Assembly (NCBI GenBank): GCA_903813345.2
Contig: CAIIXF020000008.1
Location: forward strand, 12,057,278-12,121,277
Direction of reading: 5' to 3'
Length of the DNA stretch: 64,000 nucleotides
DNA from: Owenia fusiformis
Taxonomy: Eukaryota > Annelida > Polychaeta > Sabellida > Oweniidae
This document shows, piece by piece, positions 35,560 through 48,915 of the stretch. Under the pieces are notes generated by a model. The model saw only the letters and a program-made list of their open reading frames with translations. It did not search any database and had not been told where the DNA came from. A program made the position numbers and the translations under genes. Each line of letters starts with the position of its first letter. Position 1 is the stretch's first letter.

Positions 35560-36645
35560 CAGGGTGTCCAATAAATAAGGTAAAAGATATTGTAACTTTC
35601 TTAATATTGCACCAATCTTGATGAAATTTTCAGAGTTTGTAGCCCAAACCTTTTTACCTTTATTCTGTGAATTTAAAGCGTCTTCTATTTGATTACCTTT
35701 ATTCTGTGAATTCAAAGCGTCTTTTATTTGATTGGCCAGAGTTGTGGTTGCTATAGTAACCGAGACAACAAAAAGGTGGGGCAAGTTTGTTTACGTCACA
35801 ACTTTCCAAAACATATTTATTCTTTCTGATAGCTTTATTCATATTCCCAGGTCTATTACTACCACCAATACAATATAAAAACAGTCCTAAAGTCCCATTG
35901 TTATGAAAATAAGCTATTAAGCACAATGTCCATCTCTACACTAGCTATACACTTCTTCTGCCTACATGTATTCACCCACTCTCTGAACACACTTTCAAAC
36001 CCATTCTTGCCCATTTCCCTAAGTCTTGCTAAGACATACGATCTGAGTTCATCAGTGCTTCCAAATGTATTTCCTCTCAAGTCACGCTTGAGTTCTGCAT
36101 ATAAGTAAGAGTCATTGGGTGCAAGGTCTGGGGAATATGGAGGGTGTGCAAGTAGGGGTAGCCCCAGTGCCCTAATAGTTTCACTAGTGAGGATAGCTGT
36201 GTGTGAACTCAGATCACATGTCTTAGCAAGACTTCAGGAAATGGGCAAGAATGGGTTTGAAAGTGTGTTTAGAGAGTGGGTGAATAGGCATAAGAAGTGT
36301 ATAGCTAGAGATGGAAATTATGTTGAATAGCTTATTTTCATAACAATGGGACTTAAGGACAGTTTTTAAATTGTATTTGTGGTAGTAATAGACCTGGGAG
36401 TATGAATAAAGCTATCAGAAAGAATAAACATGTCTTGGAAAGTTGTGATGTAAACAAACTTGCCCCGCCTTTTTGTTGTCTCGGTTACTATAGCAACCAC
36501 AACTCTGGCCAATCAAATAAAAGACGCTTTGAATTCACAGAATAAAGGTAAAAATGTTTGGGCTACAAACTCTGAAAATTTCATCAAGATTGGTGCAATA
36601 TTAAGAAAGTTACAATATCTTTCACCTTATTTATTGGACACCCTG
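35560..36645. mobile_element. Fold-back mariner derivative
   Basis: Ends CAGGGTGTCCAATAAATAAGGT and exact inverse, flanked by TA on both sides. The two halves are inverted copies of each other for about 500 bp with a loop of roughly 150 bp. Read on the minus strand, the loop side at about 36137-35945 keeps YSPDLAPNDSYLYAELKR and then GFESVFREW, the region of the third catalytic Asp of mariner-type transposases. The opposite arm holds a second, inverted copy of the end of that frame. No complete transposase exists. Confidence 0.8.
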
Positions 36646-37703
36646 TAAATGTCAGTCTTTATGAGTAATATTAGGATCTAGTTCTTTTAAGAGCAATGCA
36701 TTATTATCCCAACGAACGAAGTTCAGTAGGGTAGAGTGAAACCCTCCGCCTGTCAGTCCATCCATCCGGAAAAAAACACAGAATTAATAATATATCTCAC
36801 CAAAGAGTTAGATAAAGTTAGACAGAATGGCTTATTGCATAAGGTGTTTCCAATAAAATTATAAAGGGTGCATGTAGATGGCAAAGATGAGTATCCAAGC
36901 TATAACATACCTGTTATAAAGTGCCTTATCTGCATTAAAATTCAGAGACATTCCTTTCAGCAAAGAATCAATATACAAAATTTTACCAAAATTGTGAAAT
37001 ATAACAAAAAATAGTGTTTTGATATAAAATATGGCTTTAAACTATTAAACACAATTGAGGAAAAAATTGTTGATTAAAAACATAGACATTTTTTAATAAA
37101 GGGAATTCAATGAAATGGAGATACACATCTACAATGCCATTACTCGAGACTTATTTTTTATCCTACAGTTCAAAACTATTTTATCAGCTTCTTCTAAAAA
37201 TATTTACATAAATATCTGATTTGATTTTGATAGAAGTTTTTTCATAATTTTCAAAAATTATCTGGAGTTAACTTTAGGCTGGGTAAGGAATATGTTATAA
37301 TATAAACATAGATTGAAAGCATTATAGAAATATACTATACTTTATGTATAGGTAAAGCAAATATATCAATCAGTTGTCTAGTCTAGCTCTTCCCCTTACT
37401 GCAGAATTTGATTTTTTTTATTATTTCTTGGGGTTTTTAAAAGTCAACATTTTGAAATTGTCAATTATCCATTTCCCATTGAACTTCTACAAGTATTGCC
37501 AATTAAACAGCATCGCAATACAATAAGCATTAATAAGCACAATGTAATGTTGTTGAATGTGATCCTTCACAATTATTATACATTTATGCGCAAAAGCATA
37601 TTGCCTTGCTATATAATATGCTATATAATCATCCTCCACAACAATGTTACATTTATGGTCTAAAGCATATTGCTTTTTCTCAATGTGATCCATCACTATC
37701 ATA
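36646..37703. other. AT-rich intronic/3' flanking spacer
   Basis: No coding trace. The block-B landmarks ATCCTTCACAATTATTATACATTTATG and TCATCCTCCACAACAATGTTAC appear close to exon B8. Confidence 0.5.
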
Positions 37704-38353
37704 TTAAATTTTGTTTTCGTCAATGTTTGAATACGACAATTTAAGGCACACTTTCTTGTGACTATTAAGAGAAGACAATTGGATGAAACATTTATCACAC
37801 GTTTCACATTTATATGGTTTTTCTCCAGTATGGATTCTCTGGTGGACTTGCAAATTACATTTCCGAGAAAATTGACGCCCACAGATGTCACATGTGAATG
37901 TATTAGTGTGTGAAAAGAATATATGTTTTCTCAGGTAGTGTTTTTTCACTCTTTTCCCACATATCTTGCATCTGCTCATCTTGGGATTATGTGAGGTCAA
38001 ATGTTTATACAATTTTTCATTACTGGTGTATCTTTTCCCACAAATTTCACAGACATAGGGTTGTTTGCCTTCTTCTAATCTTACATGATCTCGACAGGCC
38101 TCCCTTTTTTTAAATGTTTTTCCGCAGTACTGACATGCATAGCTCTTCATATCAGTGTGTGACCTCATATGCCTTGTCCAATAATAAATGGTATCACTCC
38201 TGCTTCCACATGTTTGACATATGAATGGTTTTTTGCCATGGTGACTCCTCATACATAAAAAAAATTGCTGATTGTTCTCATATGTACAGGTACACCCGTC
38301 ACAGTGGTAAACTCTCGCTCCTTTCTCATTCACAGTTACATAAGGCCTAGGTC
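37704..38353 (-). CDS. Zinc-finger terminal exon B8
   Basis: 215 codons after a GCAG acceptor, phase 1, leader [18 protein letters not shown]. Block-B F1 (LCMRSH) and F3 (HVRLE) ligand changes. Helix -1/2/3/6 residues are F2 TYYR, F3 KEAD, F4 SEKK, F5 KHYK, F6 RCNV, F7 QSSS. F6 has Cys in place of the usual Asp at helix position 2, which normally supports Arg at -1. TGEKP precedes F7 and an NIDENKI tail follows. The overlapping minus frame at 37487-37891 is an artefact. Confidence 0.88.
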
Positions 38354-40192
38354 CTGCAAACAGAAGAATAAAAGAAAAATGACTATACTATGATGTCATT
38401 CTTCATCTTATGATATATTTATATTAAAGGATATATTCTATGTTCCTAAGCACATATTGCACAATGTACTATTAACCATTTAATAAGATCACAATGATGT
38501 TACATTCTTGTCTGGAAGCATACTGTTTTTTTAATGTGATCCCTTTCGGTCAATATTTTATTCTCATGATCAAATGGACTAATGATGTAATGTAATGCAA
38601 ACTAGAAGCAAAGATAAAGCGTTCTTTATCTTGACACTGATTTTATGTTTTGACAGCTTTTTATTATGATCTTACATTATGATCTGAAGGACATTGTTTT
38701 GTTATGTAATGTGATCCTTCACTATTATGATACATTATTGTTATAACACTGTATCAAGGACATAACTATTTCATGTGATTATTTCAATAATATGTTATAT
38801 TTATGGTCTAATACGATGGAGCAAAAATATAGAGTTCCTTGACACTGATGTTATGTTTTGAAGGCTTTTCTACTTATTGTGCTCCTTCACAGAGAGATTT
38901 CGCAACCGCACTGATAACATGTTTATCAATTCTTTATGTTTATAATGTATAAAGTGTGTACTATGTCATCACTTGTCCAGCAGCTCTATCAATTTATACT
39001 TGAGACATCACTTTTAAAACGTAATTGTCCCATAAGTCTTGAAATTAATTTTTTAATGAAATATAGTAAAAATGTAAAATGGAACTATGGGAGTATTAAG
39101 GATTTTAAAGGATGCATCGTATAGTGATATTTGGCATGAAGTCATATTACTATCTAATCCACCTTATGAACAGGGAATTTGGAGGAGAAAACAATTCACT
39201 CTTGGTGAAAGAACATTAGAATTGATTGATAAAATAAACATTTCTGTACATATAAGTAAAAATTCATGCAAAATGCCACTAATTCACTAACCTATAGCTA
39301 TAGGCATAACATAAGTTTTGCTTTCACATATGAGCGAAATCTCTCTTATGATGTATTTCATGTTTAAAAGCACATTTCCCTGCTACTGAAGATTCACTTA
39401 ATTTGATTTACCGCTTTAATTTGATGGACTGGCGGATCAAAAAAATCTGCCAAATTAAAAATCCACCAATTTTCAGATCTATTTTGGAGAGAATTTGTAA
39501 TTTGCAACCATTTTCCTTGTGTAAGTATTCCTGTTTTGATGTCAGTGCTATACCAAGACTTACCTAAAGCAGAACACATAAATCTGAAATGTTTATTTCC
39601 AGATCAGATAAAACATGAGCTTAGTCAGAACTCCACCAAATTAAATAGCTGCCAATATTTGAATATATAAGCGCAAATGCCAAAGGGAAAGGTGACTAAA
39701 AACTTTAAAGAAACCCAAGAAGAAAAGCAATCTGTAAGTGTAAATCTGTCATAAGAAAAGTAGACCCTCATATATCCCAAAACCATGATCTAACATGAAA
39801 AGAAACAATGTCTAACATCCCCCTCTCCCCTCCAATCGAGAACCAATATCACAATCCAGGACCAGAACACCAAGGGACATTTCATTCATACTGAAGTCAT
39901 ATTAATACATGTTAAAGAAAAATTGAAAAAATTAATAGCCAATACTCATAACATCAAAAATAGTTGTAGATACTAGTACTCATAAAAGATAGAGTATTCA
40001 GTCTCAAATGATGTGGAATAGATAGATGTTCTGAAATTGAGCAAATCTGCCAAAATAAGTAGCGTCAAATTAAGTGTATCTACATTATATAATGTGATCC
40101 CTCACTTTCATATTCCCTTCACATTCGAATTGCTATTTGTCATCCTCTACAATAATGCTACACTTATGTTCTAGAGCACATTGAATTGTTAT
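38354..40192. other. Spacer with block-B unit and a short TIR-type repeat
   Basis: 38400-38900 repeats the block-B spacer landmarks. 39395-40085 contains TTAATTTGATGGACTGGCGG and CAAATTAAGTGTATCTAC, related to the element near 18669-19005. No gene. Confidence 0.5.
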
Positions 40193-40878
40193 TTAATGTG
40201 ATCCATCACTATTATGTTTCAAATTATTTTCATTTATGTTCTTATAGGCCAATTTAAGACATATTTTCATGTGTCTATTGAGAGGACATATATTGATGAA
40301 ATGTTTATCACATGTTTTACATTTATAAGGTTTTTCTCCAGTATGTATCCTCAGGTGGGCCTGCAAATGATCTTTCCGAGAAAACTGACGCCCACAGGTG
40401 TCACATGTAAATGTATGAGTGTGTTTATTAAATATATGTTTTCTCAAGTTGTGCTTTGTCACTGTTTTTCCACATATCCTACATTTGATCATCTTAGGAT
40501 TATGTACGGGCAAATGTTTATTCAAGTCTTGACTCTTGTTGAATTTTTTCCCACAAATTTCACAGACACGATATTGTTGTTTGCCTTGATTGCCTTTTTC
40601 TAAGCTTATATGCTCTAGATAGGACTTTCTGCATCTTAATTTTTTTCCACAGTACTGACATTCATAGCTCCTCATATCAGTGTGTGACCTCATATGCCTT
40701 GTCCAATAAAAAATGGTATCACTCCTGCTTCCACATGTTTGACATATCAATGGATTTTTGCCATGGTGACTCCTCATACATTTAAAGAATTGCCGAGTGC
40801 TTTTATAAGTACAGGTACATCCATCACAGTGGTAAACTCTCTCTCCTTTCTCATTCATAGTCACATAAGCCTTAGGTC
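40193..40878 (-). CDS. Zinc-finger terminal exon B9
   Basis: 227 codons, the longest in the array, after a GCAG acceptor, phase 1, leader GPKAYVTMNEKGERVYHC. Block-B F1 (KCMRSH) and F3 (HISLE) changes. An insertion lengthens the F3-F4 linker to EKGNQGKQQYR. Helix -1/2/3/6 residues are F2 TFYR, F3 CKSE, F4 KQDK, F5 THNK, F6 RDHA, F7 NCPR. It is the most diverged member in the anchor pair: F6 position 3 is His and F7 lacks both Gln at -1 and Ser at 3. An asparagine-rich tail follows. Confidence 0.88.
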
Positions 40879-41162
40879 CTGCAAGCAGAAGAACAATATG
40901 ATATACTTATATTCAAAAGCACATTACATTGTTATTTACAGTGATTCCTTATTTTTATGATAGATTTTATGTTACTAAGCACAATGTGCTGTTTAATAAG
41001 ATCACAATGATATTACATTCCTGTATGGAAGCATACCAGTCCAGGAAACTGAGCATATAAGACATGGCTACATTGCTATATATGCAATGTTGATGTGGAA
41101 ATGCTACATTTATGTTCTTAAGCACATTGCAATGTTATTTAATGTGATCCATTATTAATATG

Positions 41163-41527
41163 TTACATTTTGTTTTCGTCAATGTTCTTAGAGGACAATT
41201 TAAGGCATATTTTCTTGTGATTATTGAGAGAAGACATTTGGATGAAACATTTATCACATGTTTCACATCTATAAGGTTTTTCTCCAGTATGGATTCTCTG
41301 GTGGACCTGCAAATTATCTTTCCGCGAAAACTGATGCCCACAGGTTTCACATGTAAATGTATTAGTGTGTGTTTTGAATATATGCCCTTTCAATAAGTCC
41401 TTTCTCACACGTTTCTGACATAGCTTGCATTTGGTCATCTTAGGATTATGTGAGGTCAGATGTCTATTCAAACTTTCACTATTGGTGTATCTTTTTCCAC
41501 AAAATTCACAGACATATGGTTGTTGCA
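41163..41527 (-). pseudogene. Truncated block-B exon (F4-F7 only)
   Basis: F4 through F7 are intact to the stop ([25 protein letters not shown], then TGEKP and QMSSLNNH). At 41521-41535 the frame joins directly to sequence resembling intron upstream of a normal acceptor: CTTCTCTGCA meets CAACAACCATATG, where a full exon has GAAGGCAAACAACC. The leader, F1-F3 and the terminal G of the acceptor are deleted. Without an AG here it should not splice as its neighbours do, though a cryptic site cannot be excluded. Confidence 0.8.
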
Positions 41528-42196
41528 GAGAAGAATAAGGTTTACTTGAACAATTTAAACATTCAAAATTTCATGGAATGTGATCAAGAAAAATGACTAA
41601 GCAAACCCTTGACAACAGAATCCATTTATGTGATCCTTCACCATTACCTGTGTACAACAATATGTTCCAAGAATACTTATATGTCTTCACTATTATTAAA
41701 CATCTATGTTCCAAAATATATTGCACTGTAGCCTTATTTAAGGTGATTCTTCACTGCTTTAATATATTCCAGCCTGAAGAAAGCCGCAATAATTGCATTC
41801 TTCACGATTATGATATAGTTTTCACATAAAGTGAGGCAAGGTGTGTCTAATCCTTCATATAACTGCATTGCATTATATAAGTAACAACCCATCAAAGGTA
41901 ACTTGAGTTTCAAGATTTCAAGGTAGCTGTTCAATTCACTACCTCACTGCTATATAATGTGATACCTCCATTATATTACATTCATATTCTGAAGCACACT
42001 ACTGCTATACATGTAATAATACATGGGATTTACCTATCATAATTCATTCAACTTCTGAACATATTGCATTGCTATTCTCGTCATCCTCCATAATTATGCT
42101 ACATTTATGCTCCAAAGCAAATTGCACTGTTATTTAAGGTGTAGGTGGAATGATAACATTTAAAAAAAAATTGCTATGCCTGCACTTGTTATTTTC
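41528..42196. other. Intronic spacer
   Basis: Block-B landmarks (CTTCACTGCTTTAATATATTCC, TCATCCTCCATAATTATGCTAC) are recognisable. No gene. Confidence 0.5.
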
Positions 42197-43189
42197 CACC
42201 CTATGATTAGTGATCGTACCAATTTTGAATGGCACTGGTAAAGACAGCAGTAAGCTAATTTCTCATTTCTCTTCTCGAAGTTCTCCTCTTTATTTGCCTT
42301 GCGCTGGTGTGCAACTTAGGTCAATGATGCTAATGATCTTAATGAGAAGATGATTACAATAACTGATGATCATGGCCTAACCCAACTAGTCAAGGAACCG
42401 ACTAGACAAAATAACATCCTTGACTTAGTATTCACTACATGCCCAAACCTCCCAGAAAGAATCTCTGTGGTTCCAGGCATGAGTGATCATGAGGCAGTCC
42501 TATGTGATATAAACCTGAAAATGAAAATTCAGAAAAGAAACCTCGTAAGGTGTAAGATACACATATACAAGCGGGCAGAATGGACTGGACTTAAAGAGAC
42601 TCTACAATCTAAGTTCAGCCAATTCAAAGAGAACTCTGAAAGTAGATCAGTTGAAGACAACTGGTCCTCCTTCATATCTACATTAATATCGTCAATCAAT
42701 GAGCATATTCCAAGTAAAACTCTAAGTGGGAGATTCAAAGTACCGTGGATTACCAACAGGATACTGAGAATGATCCGACAGAAACAGAGACGATATAATG
42801 TTGCCAAATGTTCAAATGAACCTCATCATTGGCATAACATCCTTGACTTAGTATTCACTACATGCCCAAACCTCCCAGAAAGAATCTCTGTGGTTCCAGG
42901 CATGAGTGATCATGAAGCAGTCCTACAGTACAAATCACTACGGAAATTAATCCATAGTGAATACATCTTTTTTTCTCAAACATACATTATATTGGATTGA
43001 AAACAAACAGCATGCATAATCTAACATCTTTCACTTCTAAAACAGCATAAAATCGGACAATATCATCACCTTATGCTATAATAATACGACTTCAAAAATT
43101 ATGGTACTAAATATTCTTTGGTTTTTAAGTGTCGTGTCTCGTCTTTATCAGCGCCATACGAAATTGGTACGATCACTAATCATAGGGTG
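42197..43189. mobile_element. CACCC-TIR element, copy 1, carrying a LINE fragment
   Basis: 29-bp perfect terminal inverted repeat starting CACCCTATGATTAGTGATCG, with 5-bp direct repeats TTTTC at 42192-42196 and 43190-43194. Subterminal regions (right: AACATCTTTCACTTCTAAAACAGCATAAAAT) match the element at 51596-53758. No transposase. The combination of CAC ends and 5-bp duplications is known in Transib/RAG-like elements, but the end is not their canonical heptamer. Confidence 0.8.
42350..42950 (+). pseudogene. LINE endonuclease fragment, internally duplicated
   Basis: The frame contains LDLVFTTCPNLPE and PGMSDHEAV, the C-terminal end of an APE-type endonuclease of a non-LTR retrotransposon (SDH motif), followed by part of the linker towards the reverse transcriptase. 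The stretch encoding both motifs is repeated at about 42834-42930. No reverse transcriptase domain is present, so this is passenger sequence within the TIR element, not a host gene. Confidence 0.8.
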
Positions 43190-44185
43190 TTTTCTGGTAC
43201 AAAATGGAGTATGAATGCATCTGTGAATTTCCTTGCTTTTTTCGGGAAAGAATCATTCGATTTCTACATCATCATCAGACTGAATTAAGTATTAATAAAA
43301 AGAAGAGCAGTTTGTTACTTAAAATGGGCCTGGACACTTGGTATATCTGTATATGCATTGGTTTCTTTTGTTTAATGGAAGACCACAAAGAATCAAAGAC
43401 AGACAATGACTCTGATGACTTTTGCGTCTTATTCAGTATTTTCATACAGATAAACATTTTGAATAAAAACAAGGAACAATTCTAACATTTTTTATACACA
43501 TTATTGCATTTTTTTTATTTCTGACCTATTGCTTTTCATGATCCTTATTTTTTCTTCAGTTTTAGATTTCTGCTGTTTAAATACAGGGTGTCTTTCTGCA
43601 ATTTAAATACAAGGTGTCTTTCTGCTGTTTAAATACAAGGTGTCTTTCTGCTGTTTAAATACAAGGTGTCTATAAGTCTCTTTACACTTTACACAGACAT
43701 TGTGTTGCATTTGTAAAGAACATCACAATTAATCATTTAGAAAATTAATAATGGAATGTTGAATAACACATCAGTAATTAACATATCAGCTTTAGTATAT
43801 CAAATAAATAAAAAATAATTCAATTAAAAATAGAACTAAAATACACCACTTATCTTAATTATTGTATCAATGACATTTCTACAATTTACTAAAAATATAT
43901 TACAATGTTTTAAAAAATTAATAATGGAATGTTGAATACCACATTGGAAATTGCCATATTAAGTTTCAGTATACATGTATAACATAAATAAATGATTCAA
44001 TTGAAAATAGAACTTTAAACACATCACTTATCCAAGTTATTTTATCTATGACATTTCTTGACTTACTAAAATCTTATTACAACTTGTGGAAAAAATAATA
44101 ATAAAAATGTAATGTTTAATAAGACATACAAGAGAAAGATGCGCCACAATATTGAGATTGACACACAGCCAGTGTAGATTCCTGT
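43190..44185. other. AT-rich spacer with short tandem repeats
   Basis: 43571-43670 holds four copies of a unit of about 31 bp (CTGTTTAAATACAAGGTGTCTTT). At 43740-44100 two diverged copies of an AT-rich segment of about 180 bp share AATTAATAATGGAATGTTGAATA. No gene. Confidence 0.6.
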
Positions 44186-44817
44186 TTATTTAACTTTGTT
44201 CATATGACAGGTTTTACTATGACTTGATAAGGAAGACATCTGGGTGAAAGATGCGTTACAATAATGACAAACATAGGGTCTCTCGCCAGTATGGATCCTC
44301 TCATGTACTTTCATATTATCCTTTCGTCCAAAGCTTCTTCCACATGTCTGACAAACAAATTTCATCTCATGAGTTTTTAAGTGTGTTGTCAAAATGGATT
44401 TATGCTGAAATGCTTTCCCACATTGATTACACATAAAAGGTTTAATATTACTATGTCGACTTTTATGCACATTCAAATCAAAGGTATCACTAAACAGTTT
44501 ACCACATATATCACAAATGCCTGTTATAGTTTTTGAATGTATTTTAGTATGCATCTTAAATGATTTTCTGCATGCTAACGTCTCACCACACACTTCACAA
44601 ATATAATGCTTCTCTCCTCTATGGAACATCATATGTTCTGTCCAATTATAGAAAGATGAAGATTTGTGTGGACATATAGTACACCTCATTGGATTTGGTC
44701 CATGGTGTTTCTTCATATGAGTAAAAAACAGCTGGTTGTTATCCAAAGTTGCATCACATGTGTCACAATTATAGACTCGTTCTCCTTTTTCATCTACAGT
44801 CACATATGGTTTTGGTC
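44186..44817 (-). CDS. C2H2 zinc-finger terminal exon C1
   Basis: 209 codons after a CCAG acceptor, phase 1, leader [18 protein letters not shown]. All of F1-F6 have the full C2H2 ligand set, unlike block B. Helix -1/2/3/6 residues are F2 SYNE, F3 CKSM, F4 DFDV, F5 HSIT, F6 RDNV, F7 QSSS. TGERP precedes F7, which is C2HC (HSKTC). The stop codon is part of AAATAAAC, so TAA overlaps a possible AATAAA poly(A) signal. Confidence 0.88.
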
Positions 44818-46704
<1,887 letters not shown>

Positions 46705-46719
<15 letters not shown>

Positions 46720-46910
46720 ACTCGTAACCTTGTGGTTATGGCACCCAATCGCCTAGCCTGAACGTGCTGGTGCTCAAGCCCTCTCTGCCAACTCGACAAC
46801 CCCAAAAAGGTTGTTTTGTTAGTGGATCTGACTAGAGGCAGCTGATGTTAACGCTCAGACACACCAGAGGAAGCACCCTACCCTTTTTTATTCCCCCTGG
46901 CACCTGTGCC
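46705..46910 (-). repeat. tRNA-derived SINE-like sequence
   Basis: On the minus strand TTGGCAGAGAGGGC (A-box-like) and GGTTACGAGTTTGAGAC (B-box-like) are separated by about 50 bp, the spacing of a long-variable-arm tRNA. A plus-strand tail TTATTCCCCCTGGCACC resembles that of the 2.1-kb copy. It abuts the broken 5' side of the 46.4-kb pseudo-exon. Confidence 0.45.
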
Positions 46911-47525
46911 TATATATTCCCACACACTGCTCATAAACTAGTAACTCATATATATATGTTGTATATATAGCTTGTATTGATAAGTACAAATTGATTCAGG
47001 ATAGAAGAACATAAAAAGGAACATCCTTCAAACTTTTCATTCCATATATTGTCTGCAGTTGTGGAATGGCAAAGTTAATTTCATTATGGTTTAACAGGCG
47101 GGTGCAAGCCTATTTTCAAAATCTCAGGTGGGTGCTGAGAACACTTGCTTTAAGGCCAAGGTGCAAATTGAGTATTATGTTATTTTTCAAACAGGAATCA
47201 CTCCTTCCACACATTGCCTACATCTTCCAGTTTTGCACTAAGAGTGCACTTATGTGTCTAGAAAAGACTTGTGAGAAGATTTGTGTTGTAAATTAGTAAA
47301 ATGTATAAAAATTCAGTGAAAAGAATTTCTAGGAATTTTCTGAATTTTTTAACTGAATTTTCTTGTTTTTTATACATTTTATCAAAACATTCTTCTTTAC
47401 ATTATTTTCTAGGTACATTAGTGCACTCGTTGTACAAAAGTGAGAGATGTAGACACTGTGGGGAATGAGTGATTCAAATTTGAAAAATAACATGTGACCC
47501 TATTGAGGGTTGCAGCAAAATTCCG
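46911..47525. other. AT-rich spacer
   Basis: No recognised feature. Confidence 0.45.
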
Positions 47526-47765
<240 letters not shown>

Positions 47766-47870
47766 GGCAAAATTACCCTGACCTTAATGCTAGGGAAATC
47801 ACTGAAACCCCCTCCAAAAATAAAATCAACTTTGTTCTTCCACAATATTCAGGCCTTACCAAGTATATTT

Positions 47871-48499
47871 TTATTTCATTTGTCCTCTACAAATTTTAGA
47901 ATGAGAACACAGGGAGGACAACTGTGCAAAGCTTTTGTCACAACTTTTGCACTCATATGGCTTTTCTCCAGTGTGGATCCTCTCATGAACTAATAAGTTG
48001 TCTTTGCGTCCAAATTTTCTTCCACAGAACTCGCAGATATGGGATTGACGATGCTCTCTCTGATGACGTCTTAGAAAAGAAGGATCACGAAAACATTTTC
48101 CACATTCCTGACACACATGTGGTTTTGTTTCTCTATGTGTAAAAGCATGTCGTCTAAACCCTTCACGTGTCTTTGATTTCATGCCGCAAATATGACATAT
48201 GTGAAATTTGCTATTATCATGTTTTAACATATGTTGTCTAAAAGTGTTTTTATTTTTCAACCCTGCTTTGCATATATTACACTGGTAATTGAATTCTCCT
48301 CTATGTGACATCGTGTGCAGTGTCCAGTCATACAGAGTTGAAAATCTTCGTGGGCAAATTTTACACTTCAGTGGGTCTGGTCCATGGTGATCCTTCATGT
48401 GAGCAAAAAACAGCTGATTATTTCTCATTGTTGCATCACATGTGTCACAATGATAGAATCTTCTTCCTGTTTCATCTGCAGTCACAAATGCTGTTCGTC
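47871..48499 (-). CDS. C2H2 zinc-finger terminal exon C2
   Basis: 208 codons after a CCAG acceptor, phase 1, leader GRTAFVTADETGRRFYHC, the most diverged leader in block C. Seven fingers; helix -1/2/3/6 residues are F2 TYDL, F3 NNTQ, F4 TEGR, F5 DSFR, F6 RDNV, F7 QSSS. TGEKP precedes F7, which is C2HC (HSKIC). The stop lies in AAATAAAAA and so overlaps AATAAA. Its last-finger region is duplicated just downstream at 47526-47765. Confidence 0.88.
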
Positions 48500-48794
48500 C
48501 TGGAAAATAAAAATAATAGGTGTAAGTTTAAATCTGAATTTTTTGACTTGTTTAAACAGTATGTATTTACAAGAACATTTAGCTTCAATATGGTACAATT
48601 TTATGCACATTTTTAAATAATTAATTGAATGAATAGTTCCATCATAATATACAGTCAACATTGTTAATAACATTGTATAATTGACATGTCATGCAAGTGA
48701 TATTATCTTCATGTTGCATGTGATAGATAAAGGATAAAAGGTGACTAATATTTATAGCTTAATCTGAATCAGTCATATGAGAAACATGGAATAG

Positions 48795-48915
48795 ATCACA
48801 TGCAGATTTCAACACCTGCCATTTGTTACAGACACAAACAGCCGAACATCAAATGCCGAACACCGTCCATAAAAAAGTAGGATATTATAACAATACGTCA
48901 CCACTTTAATTGTGG
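48795..48915. repeat. Dispersed repeat copy (AACATGCAAAATGTCA family)
   Basis: CACATGCAGATTTCAACACC, GCCATTTGTTACAGACAC, GCCGAACACCGTCCATAAAAAAGT and GTGGTGGTGACAT, matching the 4.65-kb and 28.7-kb copies. Confidence 0.65.

Noticed and set aside
42350-43000. 216-codon plus-strand frame as a host gene
   Set aside because: Contains a LINE endonuclease end in duplicate and lies inside a TIR element with clear target duplications.
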